Source: Ciona savignyi
Lineage: Eukaryota; Chordata; Ascidiacea; Phlebobranchia; Cionidae
Reading direction: 5' to 3'
Assembly (NCBI GenBank): GCA_000149265.1
Contig: CH002990.1
Coordinates: forward strand, 542,603 to 606,602
DNA length: 64,000 nucleotides
The notes under the pieces: generated by a model
What the model saw: the letters and a program-made list of their open reading frames with translations, nothing else
What the model was told of the DNA's origin: nothing
The model's database searches: none
In this document: piece by piece, positions 1 to 23,796 of the stretch
Numbering within the stretch: the stretch's first letter is position 1
How the letters are laid out: every line of letters begins with the position of its first letter
Made by a program: the position numbers and the translations under genes

Positions 1-180
1 GTCTACACACTGGAATGTTATGCTTGTATTGGACGAGTGTACACTGGAAAGGCGAAACGACTCGTCTGTAGTTGCCCCGGCCGCGTGGGAAAACCTTACA
101 CAAAAGATTGCCATCACACTTGTCCTCTACCGGAAGACTCCAAATTACTGCTGTTGAAATCGATCCGAAATATTGTTTAA
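1..180 (+). CDS. Possible 3' terminal exon of an upstream cysteine-rich protein (partial)
   Basis: Frame 1 is open from the first base of the window to a TAA at 178-180 (59 codons). It holds six cysteines in three close pairs: C-x2-C, then C-x-C, then C-x3-C. Base composition is clearly richer in G+C than the AT-rich sequence that follows, which fits coding DNA. No start or acceptor is visible, so this would be the end of a gene that begins left of the window. Paired cysteines suggest a small secreted or extracellular domain, but I recognise no family. A chance open frame is possible. If it is real, the missing first exon of Pax3/7 must lie between here and base 1000, or the transcript must be arranged in some other way. 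Confidence 0.3.
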   Translation, partial: VYTLECYACIGRVYTGKAKRLVCSCPGRVGKPYTKDCHHTCPLPEDSKLLLLKSIRNIV

Positions 181-10622
<10,442 letters not shown>

Positions 10623-11090
10623 CGTTCGCCGCCGGACGAGTGATACCGCACAATGCGTCGCTCGAACAAGCGCGGACAGTATAGGAATGGACAGATAGAG
10701 ACTTGAGCAGCCTGTATTACAACCTATTTACTCTGTGCCGAATGTACTGTTTAGTTCTAATTTGCAGTGGCCGAAAAAAACGTTTATTGCCATTTATTTT
10801 ATTTGCCAAATATGTTTGCAAAAGTTTTCAAACTATCTGTTACACTGCCTCGTGATAAAATGAACTCACCATCTTGTGGTGCATCAACATATGTTGTGCT
10901 ACTGTGTTGTGATAATCTGTAAAACGTTTGCCAAATGCGACTTTTGTGTTATGGTTCTCGTTTTGGATATTCCACGATTTGCTGACGTATTAGATGATTC
11001 TTAATTCCCCCGTGAATTGACCGCTGTCGTCGTTTTGTGCTTTTTGTATAGGAACCGACCAATAAATGGAATTCTCTGGTTCACTTTGCA
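10623..11090 (+). other. Pax3/7 3' untranslated region
   Basis: This stretch follows the TGA at 10620-10622 and contains no open frame of interest. A canonical polyadenylation signal lies at 11061-11066, and the probable cleavage point is 10-30 bases further on. The exact end is inferred. Confidence 0.6.
11061..11066 (+). promoter_or_regulatory. Polyadenylation signal AATAAA for Pax3/7
   Basis: This is an exact AATAAA about 440 bases downstream of the Pax3/7 stop codon, on the coding strand. A second pair of AATAAA motifs near 11760 could serve a longer transcript. Confidence 0.6.
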
Positions 11091-12479
11091 ATGTTTTGAA
11101 TGTCTCGTGTATTTTGTCAAACTATATTTTGTGTACGGCTCTTCGGTCAGACTAATTGCTTAGAGCGACATCCAGGGAATACAGTTAGAGTAAAAAAGGA
11201 AAAGAGTCAGATAACCTGATGAACGATGGATTACGGCGTACTCGTGGTCTGTATACAGGGGCAGATTTTGTGTATATGTTATTATAAGTTATTTAGAACG
11301 GTTTAACGGCGGAATGATTAACACGACCGATTCGTGCACCAATTTCTACAAAAACGGTTGTAGTAAACAATACTGAAATTATGAGTTATATTTAAAACCG
11401 CTTGATGATGATAAGTCAAGTGTCTATAGAGACACAACCGCGCAGTTTGCTAGCTATGGCTGACTTAGGTATAAACGGTCGCCCAGGTTGATTATATGTG
11501 CACATAATATTCAAATGTGGTATACTTATTTTATGCGGCGCCCTGCTTTTAATATAATGTTTATTTCATGCTAATAACTTAAGCGACACTAAAAGTTACA
11601 TCTACAATGGACCGATCAATCGGTGATGAAAAACCATCTCTCTGTTTGGCTAAATATAACAAGGATTCTTCTAGTATGGCAAAGTAGTGATCAATCGGCA
11701 ATTATTGAAACTAGTTTTATTGTATATTCTCTTTGTTGTTCGTTTAGTTCAACACTGAAAAATAAATAAACTCGGCGTGTCAAACGTTATTTAAAGGGTG
11801 TTTAAAATTAACTATAAATAAACAATATGTATATTAACAAAAAACTTTTTTCTTATCTGGTTTGTTTTTGTTGTGACTTTAAAACCTTGTTTTCCGATTA
11901 TTGAAAATGTGTTTCTGCATTTTGCTTCTCGTGCAAAAGCAGACAACTTTTCTATGATGACTGTGACATTATGAGCGACTTCTCTCGACTTGCATTGGTC
12001 TGAACCTAATAGTTTATAGGCCTAAGCAGGAAAAAAGGAAACGCTTCGTGTCGATGTAACACAAAAAACAGTCACTTTTATTTTTCAGAATGTTCAATAT
12101 AAAGAAACTATAATGTTACAGTTGTAGGGAAGGGTTATTAAATCCATGTTAAAGAAACACGTCCTTGCCTAGATTGGCCCCAATTTCTGAGAAATACTAA
12201 GAGAAATGTACATGCTACCCACGATCAATGTTAAGTGGCTTGGAGAAACGGGTATCACAGCGCCCAATCATGTAAACAAACAATCAATAATCACACTACT
12301 GTTAAAAATCATAATATACACACTGTACAAGGTGCAGCATCGTTAACGTCTACCGCAATAACCATAATCGTGACATGTACTTCAACAGAAGGAAGTTGTG
12401 AAATAAATGTGAACAGTAATAACACGACCTCATGGAACAGTTCTTGCGAAAACAGTGTTTTAACCTAAAGGTTAACATG
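11091..12479. other. Convergent intergenic region between Pax3/7 and the LRR receptor gene
   Basis: AT-rich sequence with no supported gene. Minus-strand AATAAA (written tttatt on the plus strand) at 12077-12082 lies about 400 bases past the LRR receptor stop and is a likely polyadenylation signal for that gene. A 77-codon plus-strand frame at 12235-12468 is rich in Thr/Asn/Ser and looks like chance in AT-rich DNA. Confidence 0.5.
12077..12082 (-). promoter_or_regulatory. Probable polyadenylation signal of the LRR receptor gene
   Basis: AATAAA is read on the minus strand, about 400 bases beyond the stop codon at 12480. It is the nearest exact signal I found downstream of that stop. Confidence 0.45.
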
Positions 12480-15400
12480 TCATAGTTTTGTGCGTACTCC
12501 TTTAGGGGCATCCCCCGCCGCCTCGTAAGCCATATTGGGATGGCCTTCTTTCCTTGCTGGCATCATCATTACGCTGGAGTTGGTGCGAATTTGATTATCT
12601 TCCGACTTCGATGGATGTTGAAACTCACCGTTCCTTCCATTTCCGCGCCGCATCGAGTCGTCCCTTCCTTCTTCCGACACAGAGCTGATGTTAGCAAACT
12701 GGTTCCGCATTTCAGATCTTGTTCTGTAAACAAATCAGTGATGGGGTACATAATGGCTTTGTATCCTGGCGAATATTAAAGAATCCAATTAATGTAACAT
12801 GCCCAACACTAAAATAAGGGAAACCGGGAAAGAGGGAATCTACCCACTAAAACTATTTAAACTAATTTTAACCCTGCCCTAAACACTAATCTCTACCATA
12901 GAACTAACCTCCCAGCACCATGTTTAAAATTAACTCTAATGCCCTTATCTTTATTTTAGTGTGCATTTATCCTCTTTTTCTATTTCTCTCCTTTCCACAT
13001 TCCCCCTTTTTAGTGTTCCCCACGTAACATAACTCTACCAACTAGAACGTGGACATGCAGTATTTTGACGATTTTAGTTACAACGACTATCCTTTTCTTA
13101 TCTACAAAGTACGTATTTCAGATTGTAAAGCTAGGGGTTCAATGTAGTGCGTACCTTCTGCACCAAACAGTGGTGGCTCCAAACGATATTAAAGCGACGA
13201 AACCGAGTACTGCCCCAAGAACAGCGTAGAGTATCAGTAAATCGTGTTTAGTTAATCCGGCTTTTACTGCCTGGTCCAACATGTCATCATTGAAATCTCC
13301 AATCTTGCCTGTTGCGGTAGCCGTTTTAAACTGCAAACGTTGATAACGATTAATTCATGATACGAATTGTTTAAATGTTGAATGTATCACTAAAGTACGG
13401 AACAATGTCTGTACAGTTTCCTCATCTGTTAACCATTCGATAGCTTTACCATAACATCGGTCAGATAATTATTATAATTAAGCTTTAATATCTGTTTTTG
13501 TGGCACGCTTACAGGGGCAACGGTCAAAATTTGTCTTTGCTAAAACGTAGGATATTTTTTATGTTTATTCCCGGTGGCTGGAAGCGGCAATAGCGTGAAA
13601 ATACCTCATTCGTCAATAGTTTTCAGAATACAACATTCATACGGCAGTGTATTGCAAAAGCTATTGCAGAATGTTGTAAAAGATAGAGACATTGCTTTAG
13701 TTTTGTTGAAGTGATTATAAGCATTAGCATATATTAGCATATTTATGTTTATTCCCGTGAATGGAAAACCAAGGGGGTTAACACACGGGAAATCTTCAGA
13801 TCACCTTGCACCCATCGTCGGGCTACCATAGCTATTGCAGTGTCTGGTGTATGATTAATACTTTACTTTAATTTGGTAGAACCCATTAATCCGCTGGGTT
13901 GGGGTAGTGTCAGTTAAGTGCCTTGCCCAAGGACACAACCGACTAGCTAGCGACCAGACAAAAAAGTATGATCAATCCAATGGGTCCAATCCACGACCAC
14001 TAAGTGTCCATCTATGGATATTGTTTTAAAAACTGCAATTATTACAAGAACAAACTCAATTAGTTTCAGTAGTAGACTAATGGCAGTGTTTATAGACGAT
14101 TTTCGGTGTTGATAACCTCTGTGGATTTCCCGCCCAATAAAATATGTACCATACCCTAATATGAATTGGTACACATTCAGACCTTTTGGCAAAGTTCATT
14201 TTCCTTTCTAGTAGATCCCCCATCTTGGCCCTTCTCATCCGACACAGTAATTGTAGCAGTGCACACCAAATATCTTGTGCTTGGTGTCAGCCCAGTCAGC
14301 TTCACTTCCCTATAACTTTCATGTTAATATCTGTTTGTGCTTTGCAGTGCGTTGAATTGCTAAACGAAAGATTGAGTGGTCGAAATCTATGACCCACTGT
14401 TTCATGTGTCTTACTTCTAAAATTAATAGCCTTACACTTACTTGTTTAATATATTTTAAGGAAACAGTGCAGTCGTTATTGGCATTTTAAATAGAAAAAA
14501 AAACGTATATATATATATGTATAAAATATAAACCTGAATCAAAACAAAATTTACGGTATACAGTGTGAAGTGAAGAGCCCACCTTTATGACAATTATTTG
14601 AAAATATAAAATGTTCACTCACGACTGACCGTTTATGAAATACTCTCAGCTTTTTCTCAATCCCTCCATTGAGTGGAATGTAGGACACAGCATGGAACAC
14701 GTCCACACCATCCGAATCCAACATTCCGAGATATGGCAGAGATATCACTGCCGTTGTCGAGCTTACACCTTTGATTTTGCTAGGCAAGCATTGTCTGTGA
14801 AGCATAGAACTATATTTAACTAATAGAAACAGATTCTATGTTCAATAATTACATAAGTATATTTAACTGCAATAACGAAACATAACTGCAATAATGAAAC
14901 ATTATAATCAGCTTCCCCATATATTTTTGTAGTGTTTCTGTACATATTAAGTATGTAACCGTGCAGTATTTGTTTATTAAGTTGGGTGGTATACGGCCCA
15001 CAAAAAGTTTGTATAGTGATGAGCTATGATACAAAATATCTAATTTATCTAAATTATTTCTGCGATGATCAGGATGGTACAGAATATATTTATAATGAAA
15101 CGTAACAGCTGACAGTTATGTCTGACAAGTTTAAACCAAACCATTCCAACTGCCAACTTCTATTGTAGCAGTGCTTCATGAAGAAATAATTTTTTTATAC
15201 AAAAAATTAACTAAACTCAGACACTAAACCGCTAATTCACCAAAATTAAATATAATTTAATTTTAAACCTAACCCAACACAATAGAAATTCTATCATCAA
15301 CCCATAGTGTTTTCTGACCTGAAATCCCCCAGCCTTAAATAATCAATCCTTTTCCCAGCTTGACGTGCAGGACTTTCACATGTTATTTGTTCCCTGTCCT

Positions 15401-18400
15401 TGGTTTCAATCTTTGCTCGTGCCCCATCAATACCAAGTGCATACCACTGCATATCACAATCACATCTCCATGGATTCCCAGCCAAGTACAGTGTTCTGGG
15501 TGGAAAAGAAAATTAAACAGGTTTCGAATAGTACATTTTGGAAAGATGTAATATTTGTATCTCAGCAGTAGAAAACAGATATTTTTTTAGTTTTAAGAGT
15601 TAACCTAACTAATCCATTAAAAAGAAGAAGATTAACAAAAAAAAATTCTCAAAAATATGTATTGTATTTAGTAAAATAGTCTTTAGGTGCAGACTACCCT
15701 GCAATACAGTTCAAAAAGAATCTATTTTTACCTCAAAGCTGGTAAGGCGGGAAAAAGCTGTGTGACATCATAGGATTTCAAAAGCATATTGTCTAATCGG
15801 ACTTCTTGTAGATTGTTTAAGCCAGCAAGTTCAGAAACACATAATGTAGGAATTGGATTTCCCGATAATTTTAGGGATCTTAAGGAACTCATTTTTCGGA
15901 TCTATGGATTATGAATTCACAATATGAAATTTCTTTTTAAAATAGTTAGTAAAATAGCAGAAATGCTTTTCACCATTCCCAATATAAAAAAAAAATTCCT
16001 TCTGAACTGAATATAAGGCAGATATTTGAAACCTACAGTCTCTTGTACATAAGACTGTAAAAGCTCTGGTAAAGATAGTGGTCACCTAATTTAATCTTAT
16101 ATAGCATATGCTTTTTGCTTTATACTAATCATAATATTGTTTTTTTTTATCCTTAACAGAAGAAATTTTATTTTTGCCATAGTGATATCCTTTGGAATAG
16201 GACTCTAATATTTGTCAAGTGGGCAAGGACAGTACGCAAGGCCAGACAGGTCTGATTTGATTGTCACCCTAATCACTTTTCTACTTATCTTACCACTGGT
16301 GGTACAGCGGTGAAGTTGTTTTTCATCGCCAAATTAAGCTCTGTAATGCCATTCATGTTCCCAAAGACTGTTGGTTTGAGCTCTGTAAGACCAAGACTTC
16401 TTAACAAAACAACTTCTAGTTTGTCAGGACCATCAAATACCCCGTCAGGCAAATCTCCAATTGGGTTGTTACAAAGCCCAAGAACTTTCAGTGCTTTGTT
16501 GTGTTTAATATTTGGAGCAACCTGCATTACATTTGTAGTCAGTTTAAAAGTTTTAATTTTTAGAATTTTTTTCTAAGCACACATAGGTGCAGCAGATTCT
16601 GAAATTCTAGTCAATCAATGTCACATTGCTTTTCTGAGGTCTTTTTGTGTTTATGTTTTTTCCTTGTACATTGGAAAAAATTGCATAGTTATCAAACTGA
16701 CAAAGATATTACATCGTGGTTATGACTTATTTTTTATTTGATATTTATAAATATTGAATATAATTGGAGAATTATAGTGTATAAATGGCAAACACACATA
16801 CTGACCGTTAGTTGATTATACAAAAGCCATAATTCTTCTAAATTTTGAAGAGCAGCAAAAGTTTGCACCCCAATACTGGTCAAACCATTACTTTTGATTG
16901 AAAGCTTTGTTAATTTATTGTTTGCAGCAAATGTGTCGTCATCGATTCTTTCGATTTGGTTTTTATCGATTGTCAAAACATTTAAGTTTGTGAGACTGAA
17001 ATAAGGATAGGTTATTAAAAATGACCCAATATCGCTTTTATTACTGTTATTGCAATAATTTTAGTTTTTATTGAAAGCATTAGTTATCGATATATTTCCA
17101 CACACATATAGTTTAAAAATATCAAAACAAATTTACCTTGACAAAGCCTCCTTGTTTAGTTGCCTCAATTTATTTTGGCACAGATGCAAGAATTTGAGAT
17201 TTCCTAAATGTTTGAAAGGTTTCCCTGCTAAAGTCGTAATCCCGTTGTCTTTTGCACTTAATGTTGTAAGTCTCGGGACTCCTGAACATGATAATTAATA
17301 ATTTTATGTATCTTTTATTGATGAAAACATGATATATCACCAAACTGTGCTTACATTTACCATGTCTGTCTGGTCAACTGTTCTAAACAAGGGAATATAT
17401 GGGCAATGATATCAGATAGCCAGAGATTTTAATCTTACTAAACTGAACATTATTTTCAACAAAATCAAGTCATTGTTTAAGTTTTAATCATGGTAAAATA
17501 TTTATTGATCCAACCAAATAATATCTAATGGGTCATGTAAATTGAAAACTATAAAAAGATTTTTCAATTACAAGCTAAGATGACTGTGCGAGGTGCATTG
17601 TGCCACGCAATGATATACACACAAAATAAACCAAATACTTCCACAGTCTCAATAAATGATAAAATAAGCTAAACAAATTTTAAACCTTCAAAATCCTCTG
17701 CTACCATGTTCGATATCTTGTTAGATGAAACATTAAGTGTTTTCAAATTAGCTGTTACACGTTTCAGTACTTCAGGAACCCGAGTTAAAGAGTTGTGTGA
17801 GAGATCGAGCCAGGTTAAATCCAGTGAAATAGGTAGTATGGATTCTGGTAAACTGGAACATTGAGTTGTTGAGAGATCTAAGGTCTTAAGGTTGAACAGA
17901 TATCTGTAAAAATGAATGGTAATTTATATATTTTTGGAGGTATAAATAATGTTTAAATCTGAGGGGTGTTACGACCTATTGGATTATCAGATTACCTGGT
18001 GCCCAGTTACCAAAGCCATTAAATTGTGTACTATAGGTATTTAAGACATTGCTATAGTTTTTGTTCCACCTTTTAAACTACTGAGTTAAAGCAACCTTTG
18101 TCAAATATTATGTTCAATGACACCTGTGTATGACGTTATGACGTTATGATTGATTGATTTAGTCATAAACCAAGACTCTAGTCAGTTACAGACAAACTTA
18201 CTGGAAATAAGTTGATTGAATATTTTGAATGTTGTTGCTGTTTAATTTAAGAACTTCGAGGGCAGAATTAGCTTGCGTGAACAATGGTTCTACTGGTTCA
18301 CCTGTCAACCTGTTAAATTATTAATATTTACTATGTCTTGATTATTTATTAGCATTCTTCCAAATAAAAATACCCCTGATAAAAGACAATATTACATGCA

Positions 18401-21400
18401 CTACTTTTGGTTCAGAACATCTAACATGCATACCTGTAGTCTAAATCTATATCATACCAGAATATTTATATTAAAAAAATTCTAGACTCATCTAGTTTTA
18501 GATTCAAATCCCTACTTGGACACGAACTACAACAAAACCTGTGATATATAAACTGCTCAAACATATCCGGTTTTTTCAAATTAATCCACCACCTGACTTT
18601 TACCTGTTATCTTCCAAATTCAAAGTTTTGAGTTTAACAAGTGGAGCAAACACACGCACAGCGGCAATGACCAAACCACAGCTGCTTAAATCAAGTTCTG
18701 TTAGCGCTGGAACACCAGCAAATCCAGCTGCTCGGAAAAAAAACATTATAAAATTTTGCTTCATTTTATAGTATTTTTTTGCTATAATTATTGTACAGTG
18801 AGAGAAACATATTAGTGGCGAAATAAAAAGTAATTCTGCAAATCGTTTATTGATATATAAAATACATGAAACCAAACATAATTCGAAAAAATTAGAGACG
18901 CTTTAAGTTTTAGGTGAAAGATTTGTAAACATAAAAATAGAAATTAAAAAATTAATGGATTTTGTGTAGAAATCACACCTAGCAACAAGAGAAAACCATA
19001 ATATATATTTTCAATATCCAACTATTATACCAGGTATTGTGCGCAGATTGGTTTTGTGTAGGTTTAAATACTCAAGTTCAGGTAGTCTTAAATTGTCCAA
19101 TGAATCCATATCAATATTATTTTTCTTCAAACTAAGTCTTTTTAAATGGGGCAGCACCAAGTTTGTTGGGATCAAATTCAAACCAATTCCAGCCAGTGAT
19201 AGATTTTGTAATTTGTCCAAAGGTCGGAAATCGTCAACTGGTATAATCTGGAATTATAAAGTGCCAATGAATTATTGACACTCACATGTATATTATCGGC
19301 AGAGTATATTTAAGTTGTGTTGTTAGGTTCATTTTAAACCTGTAGTAATGCAAGTTCTTGACAACTCATTGGCTTGTGTCGCACTTAAATACACTTAATT
19401 GAGGCAACAACCATTAGGATCTCTGCCCAATAACACAGACTATATTATTTTGTGGTAAGGTTTGATGTATTATCCAAATCACTTTATGTTAATCAATACT
19501 AAAGTTTGATGTAGTGTTAAGAATTTGGTAAAAAACATTTAGAACGTTTTGATGTAGAAGACAAAATTTTTAGTTTGTGTGATAAGTCAATTTGTCTATT
19601 TGGGTTTGAGACATGAGCTGAAAACAATTACTTTGATTGCATGGTGTGCCAAGATGCACTATAATATAATTTCCTAACCCATTCAAGTGTTTGACCTTAT
19701 TATATACCTTGTGTAATTCTGGTTGATTAAAACAAACATACCTTAATAGGGTTGTAGCATAATTTCAGATCTTGAAGCATTGTCATCTCTTTGATCACAG
19801 GTGGTACATTACTTAACTGGTTGCCAACTAAATCCAACTTTATAAATGTGCTGACATTAGCAGGAAATGCACTCCGGGGTAATTCTCGAAGTTGGTTGTT
19901 TTTCATTTTGAGTTCCATGAGTTTGGTATTGTCTTGAAACAATATGTTGATTTAAACAACAAAAGCACAAAATAGGATTCTAGTAAGACCAATTCTGGTC
20001 TTTAGTATTTATCTATGCACAAAGATAAATTAAATTATCACCCTTGAATACATGCAAGTTAAGTCAGTACTACATAAACCTCTAGCAAGTCCTGTAGTAA
20101 TGCTCTATATAGATTATATAATCAACATTTTTTCTCTCACACATTACAAGTGGATTTACTTAAAAACAGTGACAGTCACTTAAAAAACTGGTGCCCTCGC
20201 AATCACACTTATATTCTTGAAATTTAGACATGACTTTTTAAAAATTAATTGGCTAAAACTTTTAAAAATAATGTAGTGGCGTTCCAAATAATATGCCTAT
20301 ACATACAAAGCTATGAGAATGAGCTTACTTGTAAAAGCATCATGTGGAATCTCTTTGATTTTGTTCCCATATGTACACAAAGTAGTCAGATTTACATTGT
20401 GGTGTAAATGTGGAAGTTGAGATAGACTATTTGAGGCAAGATAGAGTTCCTCCAAGTTAGAAACCACGGAAAACACCTCATCTTCAATCATGTGTAGATT
20501 GTTACTTTCAAGAGATATCTTTCGAAGGTTCGGACAGTTCTGTAATATAATTTTAACTATAAACCTGTTCTTACAGAGGTAAAACAAGTTTCTATAACAT
20601 TGGAAATTAGGGATTACTAATTTATATATCTAATATCACAGTGAAGCATTTTTCCAAATGCTCCAAGCTTACCAGAGAGAAAGAGAGTTAACATTGAATC
20701 TAAAAGAAGAGATTACAGAAACTACTTACACTAAAAGCTCCATCTTGAAGGAAATAGATTTTGTTGTCATCAAGAATCAATTCTTCAAGGTTGGGCAAGT
20801 GCTTAAACGAATCGGGAGGCACATTAAGTATGTTGTTACCTTAAAATCAAATTCTTAAGCTTAAAATCATGTATATAATATTTACGTATTTCAAATATTT
20901 TTTAATTATGTTTGTAATCATGGAATCACATGACTATGACTTAATACAACAATTAATCAATTGGTACAAGCAACACCTGCTAAAAATGACTAGAAAAAAA
21001 CGGAATAGCTTTTGACTGGTTTTAAATTTACCAGCTTTCGGCCCGTATAACAAGTTTGGCAATGGCATATGCACAAGAACGATCTGGTGGGATGATCAAA
21101 AGTTAAAATGGGATATTCATGTTTATTTCTGTACATGAGAGATGAGAAAGTGCCACTTGTCCACTCCTATACGCTTTCATCTAAATCTCAGCCAGTGTGG
21201 CTAACTGACTGGTCCAATATTAGATAAAGGCATGATTTTTAAAATTAGGCATAAAATAAGCTCGGGCACATGTTTAACTAGCAAAACTAACTTTATGGAA
21301 TTATTTTTCTGAAATTACAAAGTAGAAAATTACCCTTCGCTTTGGGGAAATCCCCTAAGAATAAAAACCCAGATTCGTTTACTACCATTTCGTGCGACAT

Positions 21401-22046
21401 TAAATTCATTTAATTTAGAGTTCGAATTCGCAAGAAACGCATTTTTATTTTACTCTCCTTTTCTATTTTTTCTTTTGCGGGACTGGTATGGACAATTCCC
21501 TTCAAAATAAAGGGGTAGAGGTTTAAAACAAATTACCAATATAAATATTAAAATAAAATACCCCAGTTCACCCCTGGAAATCTCCCAAAATATAAAACAA
21601 ATAAGAAACTATATTACACTAGAACTGCGTTTAGCCTATCAAAATACTAGACACTAAACAACAACTGAAATCGTTAGATAAGTTCATTACGATCAAAAAT
21701 GAGCCAAGCAAAGTAAATAACGTGCGGCCATAAGAATCATTTTTAGGTCGCCCCAATAATATAGATTAGTAAAGCGGTGCAGTCACATGTTCCTACAACA
21801 CATCTACAGTTTTTACCACGATCTTTATAGACCGATAACGTTTTACAATTTACCTGATAAATCCAATACAGTAGTGTTATCTGGAATCCTCAATCGAGGT
21901 ACAGCACGGGCTGCCGGTATCTTACAAGCAACTTTGGTGTCCTTGCATTCGCACCCATCTGGGCAGTTGGATAACACGCCAGGTGTAATAATCAACGTAA
22001 TCCACAAAAACAGCCCTAAGTGTCCCAACATTGTCGGGGCGGTCAT
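12480..22046 (-). CDS. Single-pass leucine-rich-repeat receptor with FN3-like segment
   Basis: Predicted type I surface protein of about 997 residues for extracellular recognition or adhesion; the ligand is unknown. Seventeen exons (5' to 3'): 21854-22046, 20730-20839, 20329-20539, 19742-19932, 19031-19247, 18604-18727, 18202-18309, 17686-17903, 17137-17281, 16806-16995, 16294-16521, 15732-15901, 15319-15495, 14630-14794, 14183-14309, 13155-13330, 12480-12723. The total of 2,994 coding bases is a multiple of three. Exon 1 gives a signal peptide and an LRRNT cysteine cap (C-x3-C-x-C-x6-C). Residues about 60-700 are some 25 LRRs of roughly 24 residues. The LRRCT cap starts NPWRCDCDMQWYALG. An FN3-like segment follows (VKLTGLTPSTRYLVC), then a membrane span near 887-913 and an 80-residue basic tail. 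Two initiator Met codons (residues 1 and 6) are possible; the signal peptide fits either. The domain order recalls LRR-Ig/FN3 neuronal receptors, but I cannot name an ortholog. Confidence 0.9.
12805..13017. mobile_element. MITE-like element, intron of the LRR receptor gene
   Basis: The ends form an imperfect inverted repeat built on AACACTAAAA followed by G/A-rich sequence: aacactaaaataaggg at the left, and the same pattern read backwards from ttttagtgtt at the right. The interior shares stretches such as attttagtgtgca with the element at 25239-25435 in opposite orientation. No coding capacity. The family is unknown, and no clean target duplication was identified. Confidence 0.45.
13738..13958 (-). 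mobile_element. tRNA-derived SINE copy, 5' truncated
   Basis: Shares long blocks with the fuller copy at 27658-27956: cccgtgaatgg, aaaaccaaggggg, cccatcgtcggg, attaatccgctggg, and ttaagtgccttgcccaagg through gactagctagcgac. The tRNA-like head is missing. It lies in the intron between the FN3-end and membrane-span exons of the LRR receptor gene. Confidence 0.7.
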
Positions 22047-23341
22047 ATAGTTCTATTAATATTTTTAAACAATACAATCATTTAACATTTTTGTGTAGGT
22101 TCATTAACCGGCCGTATAGTTCATTCGTAGCTCATTGGGCGATCAGATTAAATCTGGTGGGTTTGAAACTACTAGTCTTTACCTGAACCCAGAAGTTGTA
22201 CGGGTCAAACAAAAACCGCTGCCATATCGCCACCGTAATTAACACAATGCAATAACTCCGGTAATCCAACTTTGGACACGAAGGAATCCAATGATTGCAT
22301 CCTGGTATAAACATGAACATCCGTTCTAACTACAGAAATAACACAACTTTATACCCTGTTATACACAATGCTGAAAATAAGAGAGAGTGAAACACATTCT
22401 TTTAATCCCTTATGTCCAGTTCATTATTTGAACTAAAACTAGTCCTTTGTCGAAACTTAAAAAAACTATTGTTTTCTGCTCCACGGACCAACGCCTGAAT
22501 GAAGAGTCTTTACCAGGTGCTCAAACTTCTGAAGTGCTATACAAAATACAGAGTGGGTATGGTTCGAATTGCCCTTTCCGCAAAGCAATAGGTCGGGTTC
22601 GCCTCTCAAAATCAAACAAAAGATCAACTTGTTACTTTGAAAGCAAGGCTCTCTAATTATCATAAAAATGTACATTGCTGAAATGCTAGCAGTTTTAAAA
22701 TTCTCTGGTATTTAGAAAAAAACAAATTAAATAAAAACTCATGAGACTAACATTTTTTGAAATCTACCAATCGCCAATGTGTTTTTGTGTTTTACAATAG
22801 TGCCACAAATAAAAATGCAGTAATTTATGAAGTTTTGCAGAAAAACTTACAAATTTTCTCTTTCTGAAGTACATTCATAGGCATCAGTTGGCTGAGTTTA
22901 AAAAGAATACCTGACTGCGAACACCATTCTGACGATCACCCGCTGATGGAACGTTTTCGCATCGAGAATATTAACATCAAAACCGTAATATAAATAAACG
23001 TAAATTTAAAAAAAAGTTCCTGAAAAAATATTGTACAAATTTAAATCTAAATACAAATGCAGGAAATCTCTGGAAAAAGTAGGACAACTAACTGTACGTT
23101 ATCCAGGCCTTTTTATATAAAATCTACAATACGTTTTTGTTTGATTATTGTATTAATAAATACCAATCGACTACTATGTAAATCGCACGAAACAATCTAA
23201 GTCTAAATAAAAACGCACAGTGATGGTGGGTAGCAGCAAGTATAAAAAATAGTGTGGGTGAATACAGCTCTCTTGGTGTCGGTATCGAAATTGTTGTTCC
23301 CTAATTTCAAACGCGGTGAAATCTCGGATTTAGGGACATAA
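22047..23341. other. Intergenic stretch between the LRR receptor and coiled-coil genes
   Basis: This separates the LRR receptor start codon (22046) from the most distal candidate exon of the next minus-strand gene. It should hold the promoter and 5' leader of the LRR receptor. I see no TATA-like box that can be assigned, no RNA gene and no supported open frame. Confidence 0.5.
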
Positions 23342-23796
23342 TTAGTTTCTACGGCCCTCCATGTCATACGAGGCGCCTTCGCCTGGTTGCACTTGTTGTG
23401 AGCGCTTCTTCGGGGCCTCGGTGGACGGAGCTCTTGTTGCGCTATTCCTGCCTTGGGACGCACCACTCGAACTTAATTGATTCGACGGGCGTCGGGAGGT
23501 TTTACTTCCAGTTGGTGTTTTGATGCTCGGTTGTGGGCTTTGTTGAGCCGGGCTGCGGTGGCTATTGGGGGTGGCGCTCTTGTGCGAGGTTCTTGGTGTT
23601 TTCGGTCCAGTTGGACTCGATTTCCCGTCAACTTTGTCCTTGTTGTACCATGCAGGCTGAGGATTGATGGCGCCGTCTGGCGGCATGTTTCCTTCGGTGT
23701 CATCAGGTACGTCACTGATGACGTCATCGTCATCATGGGGACCGACAGAGATCACAGGAGAGGAAGCAGACCGGATGGAAGAATTACCTTCATCAC
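23342..23796 (-). CDS. Candidate alternative terminal exon, Ser/Pro/Thr-rich
   Basis: A long minus-strand frame ends in a stop at 23342. It can be entered at an acceptor before 23796 (phase 1) or before 23806 (phase 0). It starts with an Asp-rich run (HDDDDVISDVPDDTE), then a low-complexity Ser/Pro/Thr/Lys region, ending EGASYDMEGRRN. Codon choice looks coding-like. The strong donor at the end of the upstream exon (aa|gtaacg) is phase 2 and does not join either acceptor. A weaker phase-1 donor at 24160 (actg|gtttaa) would join the 23796 acceptor. It may therefore be an alternative last exon of the coiled-coil gene, or an exon joined through an unrecognised one. Confidence 0.5.
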
